Positions 1-6,595 of a stretch of DNA of 7,561 nt are shown here, one piece after another. Origin of the DNA: Hydrogenophaga intermedia (lineage in GTDB: Bacteria > Pseudomonadota > Gammaproteobacteria > Burkholderiales > Burkholderiaceae_C). The stretch lies in contig CAMBOY010000153.1 in NCBI GenBank assembly GCA_945869245.1, positions 1-7,561 of the forward strand, in the 5' to 3' direction. Positions within the stretch are counted from its first letter, which is position 1, and the number at the start of each line of letters is the position of its first letter. The position numbers were made by a program, and so were the translations under genes. Under the pieces are notes generated by a model. It did not search any database. It had not been told where the DNA came from and saw nothing but the letters and a program-made list of their open reading frames with translations.

Positions 1-623
1 TGCGCAGTGCGGTCAGCGCCAGCGAGGACGACGCCTACACCTGTTTGCAGAACCTGCAGTCGGCCACCGCCCCGGGCGCGGGTGACGCGGTGTTGCTGGG
101 GCGGGAGTACGAAGCCTTTATTGGCCAAACCAGCTTGGCCAGTTTCAGCCAAACACTCAATATTGACGGTGGCATGGAGCAGGTGCGCCAGCTGCTGCTG
201 GCCTTGGGATTGTTGCTGCAGCCGCTGGTGGACGCTCGCCCGCAAGAGGTGGACAAAGGCATTGTGCTGCCTCTGCCCAAGACCATTTGGGCCAGGCCCT
301 TGTTTGCCGCCTGGTGGATGGACTTGATTGCCCTGTTTGTGGGCAACAAGGGTTTGGACTTGACGGTGATCCTGCCCGCCACCATGGACGACGAAGGGGG
401 TCTGCGGGTGTGTTTCTCCGCCGGCTCGCCGGCGGTGCTGCAAGCGCTGATGGACACCCGGCACAGCCCGGAGGTTTTTATTCCGATCGATGACACCGAT
501 TGGGTGCGCTCGTACCTGGACAACGACTACGGCTTAAAGAAGTTTTCCAGCTATTTGCAGCAACCCAGCATGTCGCTGGTACAGGTGCGCCGCACCTTTC
601 AAGAAGCGTTTTTGGGAGCCTAA
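1..623 (+). CDS. tagF: Type VI secretion-associated protein TagF, 3' part (5' end outside window)
   Basis: The reading frame is open from base 3 to the TAA at 621-623, giving 206 visible residues; the true start lies left of the window, and the in-frame TTG at 45 is not the start. The C-terminal half carries blocks I recognise from Burkholderiales TagF: LGLLLQPL, a hydrophobic AAWWMDLIALF segment, DYGLKKFSSYLQQP, and the ending FQEAFLGA. The usual N-terminal TagF domain (typically with a GKLP.RGDF motif) is not in view. In Pseudomonas aeruginosa TagF is a cytoplasmic post-translational repressor of T6SS acting through Fha; the same role here is inferred from the family. The next gene begins 2 bases after the stop, so the two are surely co-transcribed and probably translationally coupled. 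The identification rests on motif memory rather than alignment, supported by tssA nearby. Confidence 0.8.
   Translation, partial: RSAVSASEDDAYTCLQNLQSATAPGAGDAVLLGREYEAFIGQTSLASFSQTLNIDGGMEQVRQLLLALGLLLQPLVDARPQEVDKGIVLPLPKTIWARPLFAAWWMDLIALFVGNKGLDLTVILPATMDDEGGLRVCFSAGSPAVLQALMDTRHSPEVFIPIDDTDWVRSYLDNDYGLKKFSSYLQQPSMSLVQVRRTFQEAFLGA
614..618 (+). promoter_or_regulatory. Ribosome binding site of the OmpA-domain gene
   Basis: A GGGAG core sits inside the last codons of tagF, 7 bases before the ATG at 626. It supports that ATG over longer in-frame extensions reaching back to about base 500, which would overlap tagF and lack a signal peptide. Confidence 0.55.
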
Positions 624-625
624 GC

Positions 626-1393
626 ATGGCGTGCAAGTCTGGTCCGATCAAAGTGGCTGTGGCCGCCTGGCTCTTGGGTGTGGCGTTGGCGGCCGGTGCG
701 ACCGAGGGCCCGGTGGTGGTCTCGGGCGTGGTGCCCGACGAGGCGACCCGACAAGCGATTCTGGGCAAGGTGCGCGCCCTCTATGGTGCGCGGGTGGTGG
801 ACCAGTTGGGGGTGGCGGAGACCACCACGCCACCCAATTGGTCGGAGAACGTCCAAAAGCTCATCACGCCCGAGTTGAAAAAAATCAGCAAAGGCCAGTT
901 GCGCATCGCGGGCAATCGGGTCGAGTTGCTCGGTGAGGTGGAAAGCGCCGACACCGCGACGCAGATTGAGCAAAGCGTCAAGGCCAAACTCAACCCCACG
1001 TACACCGTGCAAAACGGTTTGCTGGCGGGGGCGGCGCCCCAGGCGCGCATCGACCGTGTGTTGCAAGGCAAGATCGTTGAGTTTGAGGTCGGCAGCGCGG
1101 TGCTGACCACCCAGGGCCGATCGGTGTTGGACGAACTGGTGCCGGTGCTGCGCGCGCTGGAGGGCCAGCGCGTGCAGGTGATTGGCCACACCGACGCTTC
1201 GGGCGCGCGGGCCGCCAATGTGGCGCTCAGCCGCGCGCGCGCCGAATCGGTGCGGCGTTACTTGGTGGAGCAGCAGGTGCCAGCGACGCTGATCACCGCC
1301 TCCGGCTTGGGGCCAGACCAGCCCTTGGTGGCCAACGACACGCCCGAGAACCGAGCCCGCAACCGCCGCATCGAGGTACGGGTCACGCCCTGA
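626..1393 (+). CDS. Periplasmic BON-like/OmpA-domain protein of the T6SS locus
   Basis: The protein has 255 residues. Residues 1-25 form a type I signal peptide (KVAVAAWLLGVALAAGA, cleavage likely near residue 25). Cys3 lies before the hydrophobic core, so it is not a lipobox. Residues about 30-65 and 98-132 look like two BON-type units (VVVSGVVPDEATRQ and VELLGEVESADTATQ). Residues about 148-255 are an OmpA C-terminal peptidoglycan-binding domain. Its motif GHTDASG-N-LSRARAESV has Asp190 and Arg205 exactly 15 residues apart, matching the pair that holds diaminopimelate in OmpA (Asp271/Arg286 in Acinetobacter), and it ends NRARNRRIEV. No beta-barrel or membrane anchor is visible, so it should be soluble in the periplasm and bound to the cell wall. 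Position directly behind tagF suggests it helps fix or position the T6SS envelope complex, as other OmpA-type T6SS accessory proteins do; that role is inference. Confidence 0.85.
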   Translation: MACKSGPIKVAVAAWLLGVALAAGATEGPVVVSGVVPDEATRQAILGKVRALYGARVVDQLGVAETTTPPNWSENVQKLITPELKKISKGQLRIAGNRVELLGEVESADTATQIEQSVKAKLNPTYTVQNGLLAGAAPQARIDRVLQGKIVEFEVGSAVLTTQGRSVLDELVPVLRALEGQRVQVIGHTDASGARAANVALSRARAESVRRYLVEQQVPATLITASGLGPDQPLVANDTPENRARNRRIEVRVTP

Positions 1394-1423
1394 GCGGTGC
1401 GGCGCATGGCGCGCCGCGTCTCA
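1391..1423. terminator. Possible bidirectional hairpin terminator between convergent genes
   Basis: The arms GCGGCGC (1399-1405) and GCGCCGC (1411-1417) pair perfectly around the 5-base loop ATGGC. An outer TGAG/CTCA pair (1391-1394 with 1420-1423) contains the stop codons of both convergent genes. The stem fills the whole gap between the OmpA-domain gene and tssA. Neither strand has a run of T after the stem, so it is not a textbook intrinsic terminator. It may instead protect 3' ends or separate the two converging transcripts. Confidence 0.4.
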
Positions 1424-2482
1424 ATAGGGTTCGCTGTCCGATGAGCCGGGCGGCTCGACACCCAACAGCTCTTGCAAGTTGTTGAGCACGGCGGGGTCTT
1501 TGACCACGGTGCGCAGCCAGTCGTGCAGGGGCACTTCGCCCCAGCGCGCGGCCTTTTCGGCCAAATAGGCCACCGGACTGTGGGGTTCGGTCTGGCGGAA
1601 GTAGGCCGCCACCTGGCGCAGCTGCTGCAGGGCTTGGGCCCGGCTCTGCAAGGGGCCTTGGACCACTTGGCTTGGGCTGGTGTTGGCAGCGGCGGCCTCG
1701 GGCTCAGTCGCCGACGCACCGCTGTCCACAGCGTTGGTCTCTACCAGGCCTTTTTCTTTGGCGATGCGCTTGAGCAGGTGCAAGGTGTCGCCTAGCGATT
1801 GCCGCGCGGCCGAAAAAGACGGGCCGTCGTCGGGCAGTTTGTTGTCGATCACTTGCTGCAAGATCACCAGTTGGTCGAACGCCGCTTGCACCGATTGCAT
1901 GTGCCCGAGGATGCGCGATCCTGGGGTTTTCTGGATCGCTGTTTGCAGTTCCTCGGCTTGGCGCCGGTGTTCGCTGTCGTCGTCGCTCGGTGTGGTCGCG
2001 CGGGTCGATTCGATGCTGCGGCGGCCAGGCTGCAGCGGGCCGTTGGCGATCAGCGGCAGGGTTGCAGCCAAGTCTTCGACTTGCTTGAGCAACCAGTTCA
2101 GGTTGCCGATGCGCTCATCTTGATCGTCGCCGTCGGGCAGCGGGTAGACGCTGTCCCAGTAGGCGTCGCACAAGGCGGTGGTCAGGCCCAGCGCTTGGGC
2201 CATACCGGCAAATCCGTCGATGCGCGAGCACGCCTCGGTGAGCCAGCCGCACAGGCGCAAGTCTTTGCTGCGCTCGCGCAGCAGGCGCAGAGTCAGGGCG
2301 CGCACCCCAACAAAATCGGCCACCTTGAGGTCGCGCACCCACACGCCTTGATCGAGTGTCGGATCGTCGGCCCGGCGCATATCCCGGATGCTGTCGAACT
2401 CGGCGGAAAACTGCATGTCTTCGCCGCAGGGCAGGTCTTCGCTGATGGGCTGCAGCAGCGCGTCGTGGTCGAGTTCACTCAT
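1421..2482 (-). CDS. tssA: Type VI secretion system protein TssA (ImpA_N family)
   Basis: The protein has 353 residues. Residues about 8-132 are the ImpA_N domain, with the diagnostic opening LLQPISEDLPCGEDMQFSAEFD, then VADFVGVRALTLRLL and DAYWDSVYPLPDGDD. Residues about 165-250 are a helical middle region, 250-278 a low-complexity Ala/Ser/Glu/Pro linker, and 280-342 the C-terminal domain with YFRQTEPHSPVAYLAEKAARWG. TssA proteins act in the cytoplasm, helping assemble the baseplate and prime or cap sheath-tube polymerisation. The length resembles P. aeruginosa TssA1 (about 344 residues), so it belongs with TssAs whose C-terminus forms a ring rather than the long membrane-anchored type. The gene faces away from tagF and the OmpA-domain gene and starts 43 bases after mltB. 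There is no clear ribosome binding site before ATG 2482; the good family match from residue 8 onward supports that start. Confidence 0.95.
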   Translation of the reverse strand: MSELDHDALLQPISEDLPCGEDMQFSAEFDSIRDMRRADDPTLDQGVWVRDLKVADFVGVRALTLRLLRERSKDLRLCGWLTEACSRIDGFAGMAQALGLTTALCDAYWDSVYPLPDGDDQDERIGNLNWLLKQVEDLAATLPLIANGPLQPGRRSIESTRATTPSDDDSEHRRQAEELQTAIQKTPGSRILGHMQSVQAAFDQLVILQQVIDNKLPDDGPSFSAARQSLGDTLHLLKRIAKEKGLVETNAVDSGASATEPEAAAANTSPSQVVQGPLQSRAQALQQLRQVAAYFRQTEPHSPVAYLAEKAARWGEVPLHDWLRTVVKDPAVLNNLQELLGVEPPGSSDSEPY

Positions 2483-2483
2483 G

Positions 2484-2515
2484 GCACTTTGGCGATTCAG
2501 TTACTACAAAAGTGC
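2484..2515. repeat. Inverted repeat directly upstream of tssA
   Basis: Perfect 7-bp arms GCACTTT (2484-2490) and AAAGTGC (2509-2515) are separated by 18 bases. In the tssA transcript this folds into a hairpin whose 3' arm ends one base before the ATG, where a ribosome binding site would be expected. As DNA, the arm centres are 25 bp apart, a little over two helical turns, so it could also be an operator for a dimeric regulator. Chance occurrence cannot be excluded for 7-bp arms, although this is the least GC-rich spot between the genes. Confidence 0.45.
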
Positions 2516-2525
2516 AAATTGTGGC

Positions 2526-3602
2526 TCATGGGCGGGCCAGTGTGGCGTTTTCTTTCGGCACTATTGCCCGAACGCGTTCGCCCAGTTCGATCACCGCCAG
2601 CGCGTAGTAACTGCTCCAGTTGTAGCGCGTGACCACGTAGAAGTTTTGTGAGCCAGCCACATAGTGGGGCGCTTGGCCGCCGTTCTCCAGCAGCACCAGG
2701 GCCAGTGGGCCGCTGTGTTCGCGTGCCGCAGGCGCGGGGACAGCGCCCAAACGCTCCATGTCCGCGAAGGAAAACGTCGGCACGATGTCGGGCTTGAGCA
2801 GGGTTTGCAAGGGCTCGCCGCTGGCGCGCACGGTCACGCTCCAATGGGTGGGCAGGCCGGTTTGCCAGCCAAAGGCCTGGAAGTAATGGGCCACCGAGCC
2901 GATGGCGTCGACCGGGCTGTTGAGGAGGTCGATGCGCCCATCGCCGTCAAAATCGACCGCATATTTGGCCCAGCTGCTGGGCATGAACTGGGGCCAGCCC
3001 ACGGCACCGGCGTAGCTGCCGCGCAGCCGCTGGATGTCGACCTGTCCTTGCTGACCCAGGCGCAGCAGTTCGCCCAGCTCTTGGCGAAAAAAGGCCTGGC
3101 GGGCCGCTGCGCGCGGGTGTGCCGGCGGAAAGTCCAGCGCCAGTGTGGTGAGCGCGTCCAGCACCCGGTGTTGCCCCATGTGTTGGCCATAGAAGGTTTC
3201 GACACCGATCACACCAACAATCAAGCTCGCCGGCACGCCGTATTGCTGTTCGGCCCTGGCCAGTGCGCCGGCGTGTTGTTGCCAGAAGCGCTGGGCCGCT
3301 TGCAGCCGACGCGGTTCGATGAAGCGGTCGCGGTAGACGTTCCAGTTTTTGGCGGTGCCCGCTGGTGCGGGGAGCACCCATTGGCGCACCCGTGGCAGAT
3401 GCCGTGCCCCCGCCAGTTGCTGGCGCACCCAGCTCGCGTCCAATGTGTGGGCGCTGGCAATCTCGTTGGACAAGGCGTCGAGCGCCGCGCTGGCAAAGGC
3501 CGGTGTGGGTGTGGGGGCTTTGTTGGCGGCCAATGCGGCGCCGCAGAATGACGCGGCCAAGCCGATGGCGAGCGCCCGCAGGGGCCAGGGGGAGTGTGTC
3601 AT
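2526..3602 (-). CDS. mltB: Lytic murein transglycosylase B (MltB/Slt35 family)
   Basis: The protein has 358 residues. It cuts the MurNAc-GlcNAc bond of peptidoglycan without hydrolysis, leaving 1,6-anhydro-MurNAc, and acts in the periplasm. Residues 1-25 are a signal peptide; Cys20 is preceded by ASF, a poor lipobox, so cleavage by signal peptidase I near ALA-A is more likely and the enzyme may be soluble, unlike E. coli MltB. The catalytic Glu135 lies in GVETFYGQHMG. YAGAVGWPQFMPSSW (about 197-211) is the family signature. DFDGDGRIDLLN (217-228) matches the EF-hand calcium site of Slt35, and VDAIGSVAHYFQAFGW follows it. The C-terminal TRYNWSSYYALAVIELG block is typical. Its ATG overlaps the tgpA stop as ATGA and no ribosome binding site is visible, so translation is probably coupled to tgpA. 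It is the last gene of the four-gene operon. Confidence 0.95.
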   Translation of the reverse strand: MTHSPWPLRALAIGLAASFCGAALAANKAPTPTPAFASAALDALSNEIASAHTLDASWVRQQLAGARHLPRVRQWVLPAPAGTAKNWNVYRDRFIEPRRLQAAQRFWQQHAGALARAEQQYGVPASLIVGVIGVETFYGQHMGQHRVLDALTTLALDFPPAHPRAAARQAFFRQELGELLRLGQQGQVDIQRLRGSYAGAVGWPQFMPSSWAKYAVDFDGDGRIDLLNSPVDAIGSVAHYFQAFGWQTGLPTHWSVTVRASGEPLQTLLKPDIVPTFSFADMERLGAVPAPAAREHSGPLALVLLENGGQAPHYVAGSQNFYVVTRYNWSSYYALAVIELGERVRAIVPKENATLARP

Positions 3603-5623
3603 GGGCGAGAAATGGGTGGTGGCCAGTGCAGCCGTCGAAACTGTTGTTGCAGTGTAGCCAGTGTGGTGTCGGGCGCGCCGCTGTAACGCTGCGTTTCCAT
3701 GGCTTGCAGCCATTGCGTCACAGCATCGGGCCCGGACGTGGTGCTCCGTCCACGCCGCCAGGCCTGCGCCATGGCCGCCGGAGGGCTGTGGGGCGCGACC
3801 ACCACGCCGCTGCGGCGCATCTGGTGGCGTGCCCGTTCCAGCAAGCGCAGCCAGGGGTCGCGCGGCCGGCGCGGTGGGCGCCAGAGCAGCAGCGCCAGTG
3901 CGGCCAAGCTGAGCACCGCACAGGCGCCGGCCAATACCCGCCACAGGCTGTCGATCGACACGTCGTGCCAGCCCCACTGCCGCAGCCAGTCGAGCTGGCG
4001 GCGGCTGTTGTGGTCCAGCACCCAGAGCGTCCAGCGGCTGTCCAGGGATTCCCACCAGGCTTGCAGCTGCGCCGCCAGTGCGGGGTGCAGCGCGTTGACC
4101 GCGGTGCCCAGCGCGGTGGGCGTACTCAGCCGCTCGGCGGAGCTGGTGCGCCACTGTGCCACCGCAGCCGTGGGGTCGACCCGCACCCAGCCGCGCCCGG
4201 CCATCCACACCTCGGTCCAGGCGTGGGCGTCGCGTTGGCGCACCGCCCACAGGCCGTCCAGCGGGTTGAGTGTCGCACCTTGGTAACCGGTGACCACCCG
4301 CGCTGGAATGTCCAGCGCCCGCATCAGCACCACAAAGGCCGAGGCGTAGTGTTCACAGAAACCCACTTTGCGGCCAAACCACAGCTCGTCGGCGGTGTGT
4401 TGGCCGAACACGCCGGGCGACAGGCTGTAGGCGTAGCCGCCGGTGCGCAGGGTGGCCAGCGCCAGGTCTACCAGCGCTTGTGCGCGGTTGGGTGCGACGC
4501 CCACTTGCCGCGCCAGTTGTTGGGCCCAGCCCAGGGTTTGCGGGTTGAAGCCGGGCGGCAGTTCCAGATAGTCTTGCAGCCCCAGCACCGGTGCCACGGG
4601 GCCGTGGCGGTGGTCCAGGTGGGCTTGCGCCTGGTAGCGCCTGGTCTCGGTCACCGGGCCTTCGTTGAGCCAGCGCAGCTCGGCGTTCATGCGCGGCAGC
4701 AGCCCTGTGCCCTCGGGCGCGCTGGCGGTGGCTTCCAGGGTGGGCAGCCAGCGCTGGCGGTGCGGCTCCAGCAGCACCTCGTAGCGCAACGCAGGGCCTG
4801 CGGTGCGCAGCTCCGATTGCAGCCGCTGATCGCCGCCAAAGCTGGGCAATGCGGGCGACCATTGCCGGCCGTCAAAGCGGCTGAGCACCGGCCCGCGCAT
4901 ATAGAGTTGTTGCGGGTCGGGTGCTGTGTCGAGGAAGCGCAGCCGCAGAGCGATGCGGTCGTGGTTGGCCAGTGCGGCGATGTCTCCCACCGTCATTTGC
5001 TCAGACAAGCCGGTGCGCCCCAACATGCCCTGGCCGTTCATGCCCCACAGCGGCGGCAGGCGCGGAAACAGGGTGAACAGCAGGGCCATGAGCGGTGCGG
5101 CCAGCAGCGCCATCCTGGCGGCCTGTTGCGCCGACGCCCACAAGCTGGGCGCGCCCACTGGGCGCTGGCCTTGTACCAGCGCGGTCATCAGTCCCCACAG
5201 CGCCACCCCAATGCCCAGCGCGGTGCCGAGCGACTGGCTGTGGAAGAACTGCGTCACCAGGGTGAAGAAGCCGAGAAAGAACACCACGGTGGCATCGCGC
5301 TGGGCTTTGAGTTCGAGCGTTTTGAGCACCAGCAGCATGACGATCAGGCCCACCCCCGCCTCACGGCCAATCAGGGTGCCGTGGTAGAGGTAGCTGCCAC
5401 CGATGGTGAGTGCCAGCGCCAGCGTGGTCCAGCTGCGGCCCGGCAGCGGCCGCTGGCGCCAGGCGCCTGTTGCTCGCCACAGCAGCACCACACAGGCCCA
5501 GGCGGTGGTCCAGGGCGGCAGATAGGGCGCCTGCAGCAGCACGATCCAGCCAATCACCGCCAGTAAAAACAGGGTGTCGCGCGATTCGCGCGGCAGCGCG
5601 CGGGGCAGGGCGGCGGTCAGCAC
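3599..5623 (-). CDS. tgpA: TgpA-type membrane transglutaminase-like protein (DUF3488-transglutaminase-DUF4129)
   Basis: With the GTG start at 5623 the protein has 674 residues, close to P. aeruginosa TgpA (about 668). Residues about 15-187 hold several hydrophobic segments (the DUF3488 membrane region), including LFLLAVIGWIVLL, GVGLIVMLLVLK and MALLAAPLMALLFTLF. Residues about 195-560 form a periplasmic part with a transglutaminase/papain-like core: Cys423 in KVGFCEHYASAF, His467 in DAHAWTEVW and Asp483 in WVRVDP make an intact catalytic triad. A last membrane helix (561-581) leads to a cytoplasmic DUF4129-like tail (about 585-674). The GTG overlaps the DUF58 stop by 7 bases and has a GGAGG 10 bases upstream; a longer frame to 5746 would run deep into the DUF58 gene and is disfavoured. 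In P. aeruginosa TgpA is reported essential; its substrate is not firmly known, and a cell-wall role is an inference. Confidence 0.92.
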   Translation of the reverse strand: MLTAALPRALPRESRDTLFLLAVIGWIVLLQAPYLPPWTTAWACVVLLWRATGAWRQRPLPGRSWTTLALALTIGGSYLYHGTLIGREAGVGLIVMLLVLKTLELKAQRDATVVFFLGFFTLVTQFFHSQSLGTALGIGVALWGLMTALVQGQRPVGAPSLWASAQQAARMALLAAPLMALLFTLFPRLPPLWGMNGQGMLGRTGLSEQMTVGDIAALANHDRIALRLRFLDTAPDPQQLYMRGPVLSRFDGRQWSPALPSFGGDQRLQSELRTAGPALRYEVLLEPHRQRWLPTLEATASAPEGTGLLPRMNAELRWLNEGPVTETRRYQAQAHLDHRHGPVAPVLGLQDYLELPPGFNPQTLGWAQQLARQVGVAPNRAQALVDLALATLRTGGYAYSLSPGVFGQHTADELWFGRKVGFCEHYASAFVVLMRALDIPARVVTGYQGATLNPLDGLWAVRQRDAHAWTEVWMAGRGWVRVDPTAAVAQWRTSSAERLSTPTALGTAVNALHPALAAQLQAWWESLDSRWTLWVLDHNSRRQLDWLRQWGWHDVSIDSLWRVLAGACAVLSLAALALLLWRPPRRPRDPWLRLLERARHQMRRSGVVVAPHSPPAAMAQAWRRGRSTTSGPDAVTQWLQAMETQRYSGAPDTTLATLQQQFRRLHWPPPISRP

Positions 5624-6591
5624 AGCGCGAGTGCCTCCAGGCAGGCGTGGCGGTGCGCTTCGCCGTTCGACGGCGCGATGGTGTGGGCACCCAGGCGCAG
5701 CCCGTAGTCGATGCCCAGCGCGTCGGCGCGCAGCACCCAGGCGCACAAGCGGCTGAGCGCGGCTTCGGGATCGGCCAGGCCGGTCATGGCGGGCTCCAGC
5801 AACAGTCGCCCACGCGGCGCGGCGTCGCGCTCGCGGCTGATCCAGTGCGCGGGGCCGAGCGACAGCGCGCTGGCCGATTTTTTCCAGGCGATGTCGCGCG
5901 GCGTGTCGCCCTGGCGAAAGGGCCGCAGTTGGTCGCGCAGGCCAGCCTCGTCCCGGGCAGCGGGTGCATCGCCCTCAGTGTCGGAGCCCGTGGTGCGGGC
6001 CGACGGCCAGGGTGGTGCGTCGGCTTCCACCGCTGGGTAGACCAGCGCCTCGGTCGGCAAACGCCACCAGGCCCAGGCGCGAAAAGCACCCAGCGGGTAG
6101 CGGGTTTCTAGCTTGAGTGGCGGCAGCGTGTGCCGGCCACGCCGCGCCGCTGTCCAGGCCAGCGGCAGGGTCTGCGTGCCAGGCCCCACGTCGTGCCACT
6201 GCAGAGCGCCGCCGTGCCAGCCCAGGCCGATGGCCCACGCGCTGCGCCGGCTTGGGTTGTGCACCTGCAACGGCGCAGGCAGCGCGTCGCCAGCGTGGCC
6301 GTGCAGGGTGTGGGTGGGAGCGGTCCACTGCAGGCCGCGCGCATTGCCATGGGTCAGGTGCATGCCCACCACCGCCATGCCCAGCAGCCAAAAGGTGAGC
6401 ATGTAGCCCAGGTTGAGCTGGTCGTTGATGCTGGCCACCAGCAAGAGCAGCAAGGTGGCGCCCAGCATCCAGCCCATGCGGGTGGGCAGGATGTACAGAT
6501 TGCGGTGGTGCAAGGTCAATGTGGCGCTGGGCGCCTGGCGCGCCAGCCACCAGCGCCGCACGGTCTGCACAGGCCCAGCGCGCATGACCAT
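5617..6591 (-). CDS. DUF58 domain protein, membrane-anchored partner of MoxR
   Basis: The protein has 324 residues. Residues 40-56 and 61-78 are two adjacent membrane helices following NLYILPTRMGW, a common opening for this subgroup. Residues about 150-170 carry RRGRHTLPPLKLETRYPLGAF, and 222-241 the DUF58 signature (Arg223-Pro-Phe-Arg-Gln-Gly-Asp, then Ile-Ala-Trp236-Lys). The C-terminus CLEALALC is also usual for the group. These proteins are often related to von Willebrand factor A folds but usually lack a complete metal site, and I see no clear DxSxS here. Together with MoxR and a transglutaminase this is a standard trio, with MoxR thought to act as a chaperone-like ATPase on partner proteins; the exact role is unknown. 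ATG 6591 lies 4 bases after the moxR stop. A second ATG two codons later (6585) is equally possible, and neither has a clear ribosome binding site. Confidence 0.9.
   Translation of the reverse strand: MVMRAGPVQTVRRWWLARQAPSATLTLHHRNLYILPTRMGWMLGATLLLLLVASINDQLNLGYMLTFWLLGMAVVGMHLTHGNARGLQWTAPTHTLHGHAGDALPAPLQVHNPSRRSAWAIGLGWHGGALQWHDVGPGTQTLPLAWTAARRGRHTLPPLKLETRYPLGAFRAWAWWRLPTEALVYPAVEADAPPWPSARTTGSDTEGDAPAARDEAGLRDQLRPFRQGDTPRDIAWKKSASALSLGPAHWISRERDAAPRGRLLLEPAMTGLADPEAALSRLCAWVLRADALGIDYGLRLGAHTIAPSNGEAHRHACLEALALC
5634..5638 (-). promoter_or_regulatory. Ribosome binding site deciding the tgpA GTG start
   Basis: On the minus strand a GGAGG sits inside the end of the DUF58 gene, 10 bases upstream of GTG 5623. 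It is the best Shine-Dalgarno match in this operon and favours the GTG over in-frame ATGs further upstream. Confidence 0.6.
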
Positions 6592-6595
6592 GGTG

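Noticed and set aside
2513..2528. Sigma-54-like promoter before tssA (TTGCA at 2513-2517 on the minus strand)
   Set aside because: The -12-like TTGCA is present, but the -24 position reads TGAGCC instead of TGGCAC, losing the key GG; too weak to call.
1799..2632. A 277-codon plus-strand frame across tssA
   Set aside because: It is antisense to a well-supported tssA, has no domain and no ribosome binding site.
3543..3545. MltB as a lipoprotein with Cys20
   Set aside because: The residues before Cys20 are Ala-Ser-Phe, with Phe at -1 where a small residue is required, so lipidation is unlikely.
3365..5566. A 733-codon open frame on the plus strand opposite mltB and tgpA
   Set aside because: It lies antisense to two genes with clear domains and intact catalytic residues, and its product is a low-complexity Arg/Gln/Ala/Gly-rich sequence with no recognisable domain, as expected from the opposite strand of GC-rich genes.
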